NCBI GenBank assembly: GCA_019244235.1
Contig: JAFASY010000193.1
Span: forward strand, 1-64,000
Origin: Chroococcidiopsidaceae cyanobacterium CP_BM_ER_R8_30
Lineage (GTDB): Bacteria; Cyanobacteriota; Cyanobacteriia; Cyanobacteriales; Chroococcidiopsidaceae
DNA: 64,000 nt
Direction of reading: 5' to 3'
The first letter of the stretch is position 1; the number at the start of each line of letters is the position of its first letter. A program made the translations under genes and the position numbers. Under the pieces are notes generated by a model that did no database searches, was not told the DNA's origin, and saw only the letters and a program-made list of their open reading frames with translations. Of the stretch, positions 35,341 to 45,150 are shown one piece after another.

Positions 35341-36723
35341 ATGTCCGAGAGTTTTGCAACAGGTGGAACTATAGCCGCGATCGCTACAGCTATCGTTCCC
35401 CAACAAGGTAGCGTTGGCATTGTACGGATGTCGGGGGTAGAGGCAATGGCGATCGCCCGCAGCTTATTCCATGCTCCTGGGCGTCAAACTTGGGAAAGTC
35501 ATCGCATACTCTACGGCTATATCCGTCATCCTCAAACGCATCAACTGGTAGATGAAGCACTATTGCTGATCATGCAGGCTCCCCGCTCCTATACCCGTGA
35601 AGATGTCGTAGAGTTCCATTGCCATGGAGGAATTATCGCCGTGCAGCAGGTGCTGCAATTGTGTTTAGAGCAAGGGGCAAGGCTAGCTCAGCCAGGAGAA
35701 TTTACCTTAAGAGCGTTTTTAAACGGGCGGCTAGATCTGACTCAAGCTGAGAGTGTTGCCGATCTGGTGGGAGCTAAATCCTCCCAAGCAGCTCAAACTG
35801 CCTTAGCTGGTTTACAGGGCAAGTTAGCTCATCCCATCCGTCAATTACGTGCTAGATGCCTGGAAATCTTAGCTGAGATTGAAGCTCGGATTGATTTTGA
35901 AGAGGACTTGCTACCACTAGATGAACCAGCACTCCAAGTAGAAATTGAGCAGGTGTTGGCAGAAGTTACTCACATCTTAGCCACAGCCGAGCGGGGAGAA
36001 TTGCTGCGTACCGGATTGAAAGTGGCAATCATCGGGCGTCCAAATGTGGGTAAATCGAGTTTGTTGAATGCCTGGAGCCAGAGTGATCGCGCTATTGTAA
36101 CTGACATGCCTGGGACAACCCGCGATTTGGTGGAGTCTCAGCTAGTCGTGGGGGGCATTCCAGTGCAGGTACTCGATACAGCAGGGATTCGGGAGACAGC
36201 CGATCGAGTCGAGAAGATTGGCGTCGAGCGATCGCGTTCGGCTGCCCTCTTTGCCGATCTCGTACTCCTCACGATTGATGCCTCAGTTGGCTGGACAGCT
36301 GCCGAGCAGGAAATTTACACCCAAATGCAAAATCGTCCTCTCATTCTGGTCATTAACAAAATTGATCTAGCAACAGCAGAAGCAGTGCAATACCCAGCAT
36401 CCATTCGCCACGTTATCAAAACAGTTGCTGCTCAAAACCAAGGAATTCAAGCTTTAGAACAAGCTATTTTGGAGACAGTGCAAGCTGGAAAGATCGATTC
36501 AGCTAATCTAGATTTGGCAATTAACCAAAGACAAGCAGCAGCCTTGACAAGGGCTAAAATATCTCTCCAACAGGTGCAAGCAACAGTAGCCCAACAACTA
36601 CCCCTTGATTTCTTATCAATCGATCTGCGAGGTGCAATTCAAGCTTTAGGAGAAATCACTGGCGAAGAGGTTACGGAGTCAGTCCTTGACCGAATTTTCA
36701 GCCGATTTTGCATTGGAAAATAA
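35341..36723 (+). CDS. mnmE: tRNA modification GTPase MnmE
   Basis: MnmE with MnmG installs cmnm5U at U34. The 460-residue protein from the ATG at 35341 (a TTG three codons earlier is possible) has the N-terminal folate-binding domain ([16 protein letters not shown]), helical parts, and an inserted G domain with [12 protein letters not shown] (G1), DTAGIRE (G3), NKIDLA (G4), ending with the catalytic CIGK. Convergent with the GH31 gene. Confidence 0.97.
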   Translation: MSESFATGGTIAAIATAIVPQQGSVGIVRMSGVEAMAIARSLFHAPGRQTWESHRILYGYIRHPQTHQLVDEALLLIMQAPRSYTREDVVEFHCHGGIIAVQQVLQLCLEQGARLAQPGEFTLRAFLNGRLDLTQAESVADLVGAKSSQAAQTALAGLQGKLAHPIRQLRARCLEILAEIEARIDFEEDLLPLDEPALQVEIEQVLAEVTHILATAERGELLRTGLKVAIIGRPNVGKSSLLNAWSQSDRAIVTDMPGTTRDLVESQLVVGGIPVQVLDTAGIRETADRVEKIGVERSRSAALFADLVLLTIDASVGWTAAEQEIYTQMQNRPLILVINKIDLATAEAVQYPASIRHVIKTVAAQNQGIQALEQAILETVQAGKIDSANLDLAINQRQAAALTRAKISLQQVQATVAQQLPLDFLSIDLRGAIQALGEITGEEVTESVLDRIFSRFCIGK

Positions 36724-36735
36724 TCGGCAGTTTTC

Positions 36736-39117
36736 TTAAAACACTAGACGATGTGCTGTGCCATCATCTTGGAAACTCTGCTCTCCGACGCCGACAAGAT
36801 CTACAGATACCTCACGCACCGGAGGTGTCCAATTTCCCTCACGCGCTGCAATCTCCACAATTGTCTGTTGCCCAACCCTACTGACACGGTATTGTGTTGT
36901 TGCCCAGGCACCATTCCTGTACTCAAAGGTATGCCCATCATCTTCATAAAGCTGCCATTCGCCATCACCAGACCAAATGCGCAGCGTCAACTGGTCAAGC
37001 GGATGCTCATCAGTGTACTGCATCACTGGTCCCATTGGGATAATTGCCCCCGCCCGCACGTAAAGTGGCATTCGCTCTAATGGGGCATGAGCCAGAATAT
37101 GGGTTGAGCCTGAGTAGCGTTCGCCACTCCACCAGTCGTACCAAGTTCCTTCTGGGAGGTATACTGCTCGGTACTCAATTCCAGGACGATAAATCGGTGC
37201 TGCCATGAGTGAGGGGCCGAGTAATACCTGGTCGTAGAGCGTGTAGGTCTTTAGATCTTGCGGGAAATGATACAACAAAGGGCGTAATATTGGTGCGCCA
37301 GTCGTTGCTGCTTCCCAGAACAGGGTATATAGATAGGGAAGTAGCCGATAGCGCAGCTCGATATATTCGCGGCAGATGCGTTCAACGTGAGCGCCGAACA
37401 CCCAAGGCTCATGACGAGCAGTACTCATGGCCGAATGACCGCGCATCAGAGGGTAAAGCATCCCCACCTGCATCCAACGGGCAAATAATTCTGCTGTGGC
37501 ATTGCCAGCAAAACCACCGATATCACACCCGACAAATGCCACCCCCGACAACCCCATGTTACACAGCATCGGTAATGACATCTCCAGATGCTCCCATAAA
37601 GACTGGTTATCACCCATCCATACAGACGACCAACGCTGCACGCCAGCGTAGCCTGAGCGTGTCAGTACGAATGAGCGTTCAGTCGGGCGCAACTGTTCCA
37701 ATCCAGCACTTGCCGCCTGAGCCATCGTTAGCCCATACAAATTATGGACTTCTGCATGATTTGTACGCTCATTATCTGCTCCTTGGGGTGCATCCAGGGG
37801 AAACCAAATTTTATGACCAGGATCTCCGAAGGGACGATCATCAATTGCTGGTTCATTCATATCGTTCCAAATTCCAGCTACACCAATATCAGTCAGGCTT
37901 TGATGTAGGTTGCTCCACCAAGTACGCACCTCTGGTCGCAGGAAATCGGGAAATACAGCTTTATCGGGCCAAACATAGCCATGGAACAATCCGCCATCGG
38001 CTAGACGCACAAAAAAGTCATGCTCTAACCCTTTGTCAAAGACATGGTAGTCGGCTTCTGGCTCATATTTAACACCCGGATCGACAATCGTCACTGTCTT
38101 AAATCCTGAGAGTGCCAAATCTCTCACGAGTTTACTAGGATCAGGGAAGCGCTTGGGACTCCAGGTAAAAACCCGGTAGCCACGCATGTAGTCAATATCA
38201 AGGTGAATCACATCACAAGGGATGCGGCGATCACGGAAATCACGCGCCAATTGCCGCACGACTATTTCAGACTCGTAACTCCAGCGGCACTGATGGTAGC
38301 CTAGTGCCCAACGGGGCGGCATTGGCATCCGACCAGTGAGTTGGGTGTAGGTGTAAAGGATTTGCTCCAGGCGAGGACCGTAAATGATGTAGTAATCTAA
38401 GTTGTCACCGCGCGTTTCCATCTGCCAGACTCCTGGCTTTTGCGCACCAATATCGAACTGGCTCCAGAAGGTGGTGTTGAAAAAGATGCCATAGGCGACT
38501 TCTGGACGTAGGGCAATAAAAAAGGGAATCGCCTGGTACATCTCATCGGTGAGCGAACCATAATCTAGGGCATCAACTGTCCAGTTAGTCTTGCACTCAG
38601 CCAGTTTATCGAGCAACCCGGTGCGTTCGCCAAAGCCGTAGAAGTGTTCGTCAGCTGCAATCTGCTTCCAAGCAGCAACGGCACCAGTACGCCAGCCCAT
38701 ACCTGAATCTATATCCTGTGCAAATGCACGACCAGCTTTGTCAAAGCAGCCAATGCGACAGGGTTGGCGATGGACGCATACTCGTATCTGCTCGGTTTCG
38801 ATTTCTACAACTTCATCAGTCTCTCGCACCTCAAAAGGGACAACTGACCAGGCATAATCATCCAATGTCACAGCCCATGAGCGGCGCGGCAGAAAAACGC
38901 CAGTTGGTGCAAGTTGTACCCGAATTAAGTTTGGTGCTAACACTTTAATGATAAGATGGGGACTATCACTCCCAACATTCTGCTGGACACTGCTCTGTCG
39001 TCGCACTCCCGACAGCTCAAAGTGGATGCCGCGCTCGTCACGCTGAATAGATTGCACTGCCCCAATTTCTGACCAGGGCTGATGATTTGCAGGCAGTTTT
39101 CCAAAATATTGCGGCAT
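36736..39117 (-). CDS. GH31 alpha-glucosidase
   Basis: The 793-residue protein has an N-terminal beta domain, a TIM barrel with catalytic nucleophile Asp in GIWNDMNEPAI and acid/base Asp in VGCDIGGFAG, and GYHQCRWSYESE near the substrate site. C-terminal beta domains include AGAIIPMGPVM. It would remove alpha-linked glucose from oligosaccharides or glycogen breakdown products; no signal peptide, so intracellular. Convergent with mnmE by 12 bases. Confidence 0.95.
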   Translation of the reverse strand: MPQYFGKLPANHQPWSEIGAVQSIQRDERGIHFELSGVRRQSSVQQNVGSDSPHLIIKVLAPNLIRVQLAPTGVFLPRRSWAVTLDDYAWSVVPFEVRETDEVVEIETEQIRVCVHRQPCRIGCFDKAGRAFAQDIDSGMGWRTGAVAAWKQIAADEHFYGFGERTGLLDKLAECKTNWTVDALDYGSLTDEMYQAIPFFIALRPEVAYGIFFNTTFWSQFDIGAQKPGVWQMETRGDNLDYYIIYGPRLEQILYTYTQLTGRMPMPPRWALGYHQCRWSYESEIVVRQLARDFRDRRIPCDVIHLDIDYMRGYRVFTWSPKRFPDPSKLVRDLALSGFKTVTIVDPGVKYEPEADYHVFDKGLEHDFFVRLADGGLFHGYVWPDKAVFPDFLRPEVRTWWSNLHQSLTDIGVAGIWNDMNEPAIDDRPFGDPGHKIWFPLDAPQGADNERTNHAEVHNLYGLTMAQAASAGLEQLRPTERSFVLTRSGYAGVQRWSSVWMGDNQSLWEHLEMSLPMLCNMGLSGVAFVGCDIGGFAGNATAELFARWMQVGMLYPLMRGHSAMSTARHEPWVFGAHVERICREYIELRYRLLPYLYTLFWEAATTGAPILRPLLYHFPQDLKTYTLYDQVLLGPSLMAAPIYRPGIEYRAVYLPEGTWYDWWSGERYSGSTHILAHAPLERMPLYVRAGAIIPMGPVMQYTDEHPLDQLTLRIWSGDGEWQLYEDDGHTFEYRNGAWATTQYRVSRVGQQTIVEIAAREGNWTPPVREVSVDLVGVGEQSFQDDGTAHRLVF

Positions 39118-39189
39118 ACAAAGATAGATGACAGGCGATCGCTACTTCACTTTACTTTACAACCATAATCTACTTGTTTGAGTGGGCTT

Positions 39190-39345
39190 GTATCCCACAG
39201 CCGCCAGTCTCCTGCCGTGACAAAGCGGCGGATCGCGAGTCGGCTTCGCGCTTAGTTTTCATAGGTCTAATTGCGAATTACGCCAGCGACTTAGCGTTGC
39301 CGTTTGCGAAGCATGCCGAAGGCGTAGGCGTCCCAAGCGAATTGT
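39190..39345. repeat. Dispersed cyanobacterial repeat remnants
   Basis: The 317-base gap upstream of the ureidoglycolate-lyase-like gene contains GCCGTGACAAAGCGGCGG, TCGCGAGTCGGCTTCGCG and GCATGCCGAAGGCGTAGGCG, GC-rich palindromic pieces typical of short dispersed repeats in cyanobacterial intergenic regions. No gene is visible. Confidence 0.5.
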
Positions 39346-39434
39346 TTTGTCATGCTCTCATAATGGTTGTTGGTTGTTAGCCTCTCTTTGCAACATCAGT
39401 TCTGCTACCGTTTTTCGTGTGAGATTAGTTACCC

Positions 39435-39959
39435 ATGAACACGTTCAAAGCGTTAAATAACGAAGACTCCCCCCTGCAAAATCGGTTGACCGCTCAGTGG
39501 ATAACCAGAGAGAATTTTCAGCGGTACGGCCAGGTAATTTTTGCTGCCAGTGATAGCAAACCCTTTGATTCAAATGATGCACAGCTAGTCTTAAAAAATG
39601 GTGTTCCTCGCTTCTATATCATGCATCTTCATCATAGAGGTCGTAAATTTCATACGATTACGCGCCATCGCCAATGTACCCAATGTTTAGGTTCGCTAGA
39701 AGGCAAGGAATGGTTAATAGCCGTTGCCCCACCTTCGGATACATCCCAGCCAGTCTTAGAGGAAATTGCTGCCTTTCGGATTCTAGGCAATTGCTTCATC
39801 AAGTTAGACATTGGCACTTGGCATGCTGGACCCTACTTTGATGGTGACTCTATTGATTTCTACAACTTGGAACTTAGTGATACAAATATCAATGATCGTG
39901 ACACTTATAACTTCTTGAAAACCGATAACTTAGAGTGGGAAATTGTGCTTAAGCAATAG
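39435..39959 (+). CDS. Ureidoglycolate lyase-family cupin
   Basis: The 174-residue protein resembles AllA/ureidoglycolate lyase: AQWITRENFQRYGQVIFAAS, RFYIMHLHHRGRKFHTITRH (metal ligands), QCTQCLGSLEGKEWLIAVAP and LDIGTWHAGPYF. AllA releases glyoxylate and urea from ureidoglycolate in purine catabolism; no other allantoin genes are nearby, so the cyanobacterial family may do something related on another ureido acid. Confidence 0.82.
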   Translation: MNTFKALNNEDSPLQNRLTAQWITRENFQRYGQVIFAASDSKPFDSNDAQLVLKNGVPRFYIMHLHHRGRKFHTITRHRQCTQCLGSLEGKEWLIAVAPPSDTSQPVLEEIAAFRILGNCFIKLDIGTWHAGPYFDGDSIDFYNLELSDTNINDRDTYNFLKTDNLEWEIVLKQ

Positions 39960-40073
39960 ATATTAGTACAAAGTTTTTCCTACCTGAACTAATCTCAGTA
40001 GTTGATGCTCCCATGCTACCTGCAACAATGTAGCAGGCTCTAGAAGAACATAAGAGCATAATTTCTGCATAGA

Positions 40074-40089
40074 TGTGACATAAATCACA
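40074..40089. promoter_or_regulatory. Perfect SYCRP1 (CRP) binding site
   Basis: TGTGACATAAATCACA is a perfect TGTGA-N6-TCACA palindrome, the consensus for cyanobacterial cAMP receptor protein SYCRP1. It sits about 208 bases upstream of the hypothetical gene at 40290, in a 330-base gap that otherwise holds no gene, only the hairpin-like CTACCTGCAACAATGTAGCA near 40016. Confidence 0.65.
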
Positions 40090-40289
40090 CCAAATAGTGG
40101 AAAGTTTATTGATTATGAAGCAAGATCGCTTAAAAAGAACAAATGTGTTTTACCTCCATAGATGCAACTTTGAAAAAACAATCTGAGCTAGGTATTATGA
40201 GACTTTTAGAACTAAAGCCATTATTTGATTTTTGCTATCAACCGTTTTTCTCTATTCTCAGGCAGAAGGTGAAATAGGACTAAGAAAAA

Positions 40290-40634
40290 ATGGCTAATGA
40301 TCATATTCAAGCTGACTTTCTATTCCAAGTCATATTACACTTTCTGAGATTAACTCAAACACCATTAAGACAGTTATTGAATCGATGTCGATTATCTGTA
40401 GGATTGATGCGAACAGGGGATTCAGCTATCATAATTGACTGTGATTCTTTATCAGATGCTAGAAAACTGGTACAAGATCAAGTCCCAAGTCTGGCTTCGA
40501 TAGCTGAACTTCTGGGAATTCGATGGATTTTTATTCGGCACCACGGAAAATCTTTCTATGCCTTCAACGCTCAACTTCTATTGCATAGCTCTGAACAGGG
40601 GTCAATAGGTAGTGATGTCCATTTGGACACATAA
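40290..40634 (+). CDS. Hypothetical protein downstream of a CRP site
   Basis: This 114-residue protein has no recognised domain. An N-terminal helix (ADFLFQVILHFLRLTQTPLR) is followed by TGDSAIIIDCDSLSDARKLV and a strand-rich end, LGIRWIFIRHHGKSFYAFN. The CRP-type palindrome upstream suggests possible cAMP control. The gene stands alone between unrelated neighbours. Confidence 0.6.
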   Translation: MANDHIQADFLFQVILHFLRLTQTPLRQLLNRCRLSVGLMRTGDSAIIIDCDSLSDARKLVQDQVPSLASIAELLGIRWIFIRHHGKSFYAFNAQLLLHSSEQGSIGSDVHLDT

Positions 40635-40720
40635 CATCTATAGCAGTTGACCCAGTCAAGCAGATCTCTCTGATACTCTTCATTTAGCCGTCTCTCTCTA
40701 AGACTTACCAATTGAGCTGG

Positions 40721-41311
40721 TTACTCGGTCTTAACTGGCTCAGATATATCTGCTGAGACTATTTCCTCTTCTGGTTCAATCAGATCAGATGTATCTGCTG
40801 AGATTATTTCCTCGCTTGTCTCGGCTACTTCTGATGTGGCCTCTTCAGCAGAAGCTTCTGCAATAGAACCAGATTCCTCACTCGCTTGAGTCTCTATTTG
40901 TAGTGTTTGTGGTGGTTGGGTCAGAGCATCAGTACTAACAGTTGTGTCAGATATTTGCCCTTCAAGAGGTTGCACGGCTCTTGAGACAAAAGCCTCTTTT
41001 GGAATCTCAGCAAAAGAAGGTATATCTTTCTGAAAAATTAATTGCTGAATCACACCGCGATCTAAACTCTTTCTTCCGAGTTTTTGCGAGAGTGCAACAA
41101 TTTTTTGCCCTAAGTCTTCTCCTAGCTTTGCTGCGTGTGTACTAGTGCCAACAAACTGCTGTGAGATTTTTTTAACCAGATGATTAAACTCTTTATTACC
41201 TTTGCGTGTAGAGGGGTCAATCCCACCAGCAGAAATAACTTTCTTTGCATTCTGCTTAATTAATTTCTCGGCCTGCCTGTTGCTAAGTTGGGTTGGATTA
41301 GCTGGAGTCAT
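40721..41311 (-). CDS. Hypothetical protein with acidic repeat tail
   Basis: The 196-residue protein has a Lys-rich helical N-terminal half (SNRQAEKLIKQNAKKVISAG, KISQQFVGTSTHAAKLGEDL) and a long acidic Ala/Ser/Glu tail (from about residue 120). The tail has an internal repeat, EEIISADTSD and EEEIVSADIS, about 17 residues apart. Function unknown. It diverges from the GT2 gene. Confidence 0.6.
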   Translation of the reverse strand: MTPANPTQLSNRQAEKLIKQNAKKVISAGGIDPSTRKGNKEFNHLVKKISQQFVGTSTHAAKLGEDLGQKIVALSQKLGRKSLDRGVIQQLIFQKDIPSFAEIPKEAFVSRAVQPLEGQISDTTVSTDALTQPPQTLQIETQASEESGSIAEASAEEATSEVAETSEEIISADTSDLIEPEEEIVSADISEPVKTE

Positions 41312-41445
41312 CTCTTCCCTTTGCCTCTACTCTGCACCTTCTGATAGTATTATCGGATTCACTTACTCTCTTCAGTTTCCTTCACATTGCCACTACCGCT
41401 TGCTCAAGGGGACTATCTCTGTACTTTCAATTCTATTCCCTTTTT

Positions 41446-42252
41446 ATGACCGCCACAGTTGACATCCTTATCCCCACCTATCATCGCCCTGCTGGTTTGG
41501 CTGTCACTCTTACTAGCTTGATATCCCAAACTTGTAATGACTTCCATGTCTTAATCTCTGACCAAACTGAGGACAGTGATGCTGTAGCAAGTTGCGAGGT
41601 GCAGGCTGCGTTACGCGTCCTTCGCGCCCATGGACATCCTATCACAGTCCACAAACATATACCGCGTCGGGGAATAGCAGAGCATCGCCAGTTTTTGTTA
41701 GAACAGTCGACAGCACCCTACTCGCTATTCCTCGACGATGACTTAATCTTGGAATCAGACGTAGTAGAGCGGATGCTTATTGCTATTCAGGAAGAGGGTT
41801 GCGGCTTCGTAGGTAGCGCCGTTATCGGTCTCAGCTATATCTCTGATATCCGACCAGATGAACAATCCATTGAGTTTTGGGACGGTCCAGTGCAACCAGA
41901 AATAGTTCTGTCAGGCAGCGCACAATGGGATCGTTGGCGCCTTCACAACGCAGCCAACCTCTATCACGTCCAGCAGCAATTAGGAATTACCTCTAACAAA
42001 CAACGTAAATATAAAGTTGCCTGGATTGGTGGCTGCGTCATGTATGACACTGCTAAACTTCGCAACGTAGGCGGTTATTCTTTTTGGCGGCAGCTCCCGC
42101 AGGAACACTGTGGTGAGGACGTTTTAGTTCAGCTCCGGATGATGAAACGCTACGGTGGCTGTGGTCTGATTCCTTCAGGCGTCTATCACCAGGAGCTACC
42201 TACAACTATCGCTAATCGAGCCGTAGCAGCAGATCGGTCTCTTAGCTGTTAG
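41446..42252 (+). CDS. Glycosyltransferase family 2 protein
   Basis: The 268-residue GT-A protein has ATVDILIPTYHRPAGLAVTL, the metal-binding DXD-like LFLDDDLILES and WIGGCVMYDTAKLRNVGGY, with EDVLVQLRMMKRYGGC. It is a soluble inverting glycosyltransferase for an unknown polysaccharide. Its end overlaps the WGxxGxxG gene by four bases on the other strand. Two GT9 genes follow 0.6 kb downstream. Confidence 0.9.
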   Translation: MTATVDILIPTYHRPAGLAVTLTSLISQTCNDFHVLISDQTEDSDAVASCEVQAALRVLRAHGHPITVHKHIPRRGIAEHRQFLLEQSTAPYSLFLDDDLILESDVVERMLIAIQEEGCGFVGSAVIGLSYISDIRPDEQSIEFWDGPVQPEIVLSGSAQWDRWRLHNAANLYHVQQQLGITSNKQRKYKVAWIGGCVMYDTAKLRNVGGYSFWRQLPQEHCGEDVLVQLRMMKRYGGCGLIPSGVYHQELPTTIANRAVAADRSLSC

Positions 42253-42671
42253 TACCTATTGCTGCCAGAACGAGTACTTACATCTTCTGGATCGCGATAT
42301 GCGGCCGGTTGAGCTTTCCCACGATTGACGCCAGCAAGTCCAAGTAATCCAACTAAGCCAAACAATCCCCAGTAGCCACCGCCGCCACCGCCGCCATTGT
42401 TGGCTGTGTAACCTCCGGTGCCAGTACCAGCAGTACCTGCGGTACCAGTGCCAGCGGTACCTGCAGTGCCAGTGCCAGCAGCACCAGTACCAGCGGTACC
42501 TGTAGTGCCAGTGCCAGCAGTACCTGGAGCCGCGGTTGTTGTGTTTCCACTGGTGGTTGCACTTCCACCACCAGTTGTTTGAGCGGATACAGGTATATGA
42601 GTAGGTAGAACGGCCAGACTCAATCCTAAGGCACTAGCTCCGAGAACTTTAGAGAAATTAACAAGCTTCAT
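42249..42671 (-). CDS. WGxxGxxG family protein with Gly-Thr-Ala repeats
   Basis: The 140-residue protein has an export signal (VLGASALGLSLAVLPTHIPV), a low-complexity GTAGTGTAG-type repeat region (about residues 45-85) coded by a matching minisatellite at 42410-42540, and the C-terminal WGLFGLVGLLGLAG motif followed by a basic/polar end. Members of this class are short exported proteins of unknown function. It is not a CRISPR array. Confidence 0.8.
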   Translation of the reverse strand: MKLVNFSKVLGASALGLSLAVLPTHIPVSAQTTGGGSATTSGNTTTAAPGTAGTGTTGTAGTGAAGTGTAGTAGTGTAGTAGTGTGGYTANNGGGGGGGYWGLFGLVGLLGLAGVNRGKAQPAAYRDPEDVSTRSGSNRY

Positions 42672-42852
42672 GATTAAACTCCTTCGCTGTTCAAAGCTTT
42701 TTCTTACTTAATTTCCGAGTCAATTTAATCCAATTTCTATGTCAAAATTTATCAATTTCCTTTATGTTAAAAATCAATCTTTGGCGTGAACCTTGGTAGA
42801 TTCAAGCTCTCACTCTGGAGATAGGAAAACTTCTAGTCGAATTCATATTCTC

Positions 42853-43866
42853 ATGAACTACGACGTACAAAAGCTCTTATTCGTAGAATTACTGGGTGGA
42901 ATTGGTGATGTTTTGATCGCTCTATCCGCTATTCAAGCATTAGGACGTTCTTATATGGGAGCTGAACTTACCGTCCTGACCTTTTCACCTGGTGGCGAAC
43001 TGCTGGTAAGCGATCCACTGATCCAAAGCATTATCTATGCTGAACATGGCAATGCTCGAAGATCGATTGAGGTTTTACTAGCTGAGCAACCCTTTGATCT
43101 CATTGTGTCAGATACTAATTACGACGGCATTGCAGAATTGATTCAAAGCAGCGCTGCCCAGCGAAGCGTTACTAATTTGTGGCGATCACCACCATCCAAT
43201 CAACAAGTGAGTGATCGCTTCTTAGAGATTCTGCTAATGGAGGGTTTAATCACACCAGATGTCATCCAACCGCCACAGCTCTACCTCACTGCTTCTGAAC
43301 ATCATATAGCTCAACAGCTATATGGGTTAGTCCGTCGTCCCCTAATCTTTTTATGCCCAGATGCTGGGATGCAGATTAAGCGTTGGTCTGAGGTTAACTT
43401 TGTGACTTTGGGTCAAAGCTTGCAGCAACAGTATGGTGCCACAGTTATCGTGCCAGTTGGTTCTGACTTAGAACTCTCAGTTAAGATTGCCGAGGCGATT
43501 GGTAAGAGTGCTAGAATTTTACCCCGTGGCAAACTGCGCCATTTGGCAGCTACTCTAGCCTGTGCTGACCTAGTCGTTGCAGCCGACACTGGCTTGGCTC
43601 GGATTGCTGCAGTTATGGGTGTACCGACAATTACCCTATTCGGTCCCTCTTGGTACGGGCGCTACGGTCAACCACTGCCGCATCTCAACTTACAGGGTTA
43701 CCCAGAGTGTTCTGAGCGAGCGATCCACAACTTCACAGAGCAATACTGTTGGTACAGTGGCATTTGTCCCTTAGAGCAAAATTGGCAGAGCTGTATGGAA
43801 GCCATCTCTCCATCTGAGGTGTTAGCTGCCGCAGAAAAGTTGTTGACAAAAGACCATAAGGAGTAA
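42853..43866 (+). CDS. Glycosyltransferase family 9 protein (heptosyltransferase-like)
   Basis: The 337-residue product from the ATG at 42853 (a TTG at 42793 would add 20 residues) has the GT9 N-terminal KLLFVELLGGIGDVLIALSA and the C-terminal ADTGLARIAAVMGVPTITLF. It would transfer a heptose-like or other sugar from an ADP- or UDP-linked donor in lipopolysaccharide-type assembly. It is 10 bases before the second GT9 gene, so they are likely co-transcribed. Confidence 0.9.
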   Translation: MNYDVQKLLFVELLGGIGDVLIALSAIQALGRSYMGAELTVLTFSPGGELLVSDPLIQSIIYAEHGNARRSIEVLLAEQPFDLIVSDTNYDGIAELIQSSAAQRSVTNLWRSPPSNQQVSDRFLEILLMEGLITPDVIQPPQLYLTASEHHIAQQLYGLVRRPLIFLCPDAGMQIKRWSEVNFVTLGQSLQQQYGATVIVPVGSDLELSVKIAEAIGKSARILPRGKLRHLAATLACADLVVAADTGLARIAAVMGVPTITLFGPSWYGRYGQPLPHLNLQGYPECSERAIHNFTEQYCWYSGICPLEQNWQSCMEAISPSEVLAAAEKLLTKDHKE

Positions 43867-43876
43867 GAAAGCAACG

Positions 43877-44956
43877 ATGCCAAATTCTCAATGGGACAAC
43901 GAGTGGGCAAAGGCACGTAACATCTTGGTCATGCGACTAGATAATATTGGGGATGTGATTATGACAAGCCCTGCCTTACGCGCCCTTAAAGAAAACTTGC
44001 CGGAATGTCGCATTACACTCATGGCAAGCCCGTCTGGAGTGCAGGCAGCAACTTTGTTACCCTGGGTGGATGACGTGCTACCAAGACGTGTCCTCTGGCA
44101 GGATTTGGGGCAGCTCGATTTTGCTCCAGCACGGGAGTGGGAATTGGTTCAGACCCTGCGCGATGGCAACTTCGATGCCGCAATTGTTTTTACTAGTTTT
44201 AGCCAAAGTCCCCACCCGGCAGGATTCTTATGCTATCTAGCTGGTATTCCCTTGCGGTTGGGTGAGTCCAAAGAACTTGGAGGCGGCGTCCTGACAACGG
44301 AAGTGGCTACAGCACCGGAGGAGATGCATCAAGTTGAGCGTAATTTGCGGTTAATCTCGTCAGTTGGGTTTACTGTGAGCCAAAGCAGTCTCTCAATACA
44401 GATTGACGCTACTACCAAACAAGCAGTCAGGCAACTGCTAGCTGAGCATGGTATATCTCCTGGCGCACCTTATTTATTACTCAATCCCTGGACAAGTTGT
44501 CAGGCACGCAATTACGACTCTCAACGCTTTGCGGTGGCGGCTCGACGCTTGGCTGAAATCACCAACTGGTCAGTTATTGTGACTGGTGTAGCTAAAGACC
44601 GCGATCGCAGTCAACCGTTAATAGCAGCGCTATCGCCCCATGCCCTTGACTTCATTGGTACGACAACACTGCCGCAACTAGCCGCTCTGATTGCCGAAGC
44701 TCGGTTAGTGCTGACTAACAATACTGCAACTATGCATCTAGCAGATGCTACGCGTACACCTAATGTCGTCCTGTTTGCTGGTACTGAGTACGAGTCACAA
44801 TGGCAACCGCGCTACAGCCCATCACGGCTACTCCGCAATCCTACTGCATGCAGTCCCTGTTATGCCTTTACATGTCCGTATAATTTGGAATGCCTAGATA
44901 TTCCACCAACAGCAGTAGTAGCAGCAGGACTGGAGCTAGTGGGATGTTTAGCTTGA
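43877..44956 (+). CDS. Glycosyltransferase family 9 protein
   Basis: This 359-residue protein starts MPNSQWDNEWAKARNILVMR and has DNIGDVIMTSPALRAL, PYLLLNPWTSCQARNYDSQR and VLTNNTATMHLADATRTPNV, the typical ADP-heptose transferase pattern. CSPCYAFTCPYNLECLDIPP near the C-terminus is the conserved Cys-rich end of the family. It pairs with the preceding GT9 and may act on adjacent sugar positions. Confidence 0.9.
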   Translation: MPNSQWDNEWAKARNILVMRLDNIGDVIMTSPALRALKENLPECRITLMASPSGVQAATLLPWVDDVLPRRVLWQDLGQLDFAPAREWELVQTLRDGNFDAAIVFTSFSQSPHPAGFLCYLAGIPLRLGESKELGGGVLTTEVATAPEEMHQVERNLRLISSVGFTVSQSSLSIQIDATTKQAVRQLLAEHGISPGAPYLLLNPWTSCQARNYDSQRFAVAARRLAEITNWSVIVTGVAKDRDRSQPLIAALSPHALDFIGTTTLPQLAALIAEARLVLTNNTATMHLADATRTPNVVLFAGTEYESQWQPRYSPSRLLRNPTACSPCYAFTCPYNLECLDIPPTAVVAAGLELVGCLA

Positions 44957-45150
44957 AAGCCCTAAGTTTTAACACTGTATTTTCACGGTAATGATTTAAG
45001 GGCGGACGTTAAATCCTCAGTAAAAGCACTGTTGGAAAAAATAGTAGGGGTGGAATTTAATTCTTCTGGAACTGAAGTTACGAAGGGTTGTCTCAGACAA
45101 GACTGCATCCGTTCGTAGCAAATTTATCTTGATTCAGAGGAATTAATCTT

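Noticed and set aside
37209-38072. A 287-codon plus-strand open frame opposite the GH31 gene
   Set aside because: It lies wholly antisense to a clear GH31 alpha-glucosidase, has no domain resemblance and is rich in Arg, Ser and Pro as expected of a shadow frame.
42410-42540. Tandem 6- to 18-base repeats that might suggest a CRISPR
   Set aside because: They have no unique spacers and encode GTA-type repeats of the WGxxGxxG protein in frame.
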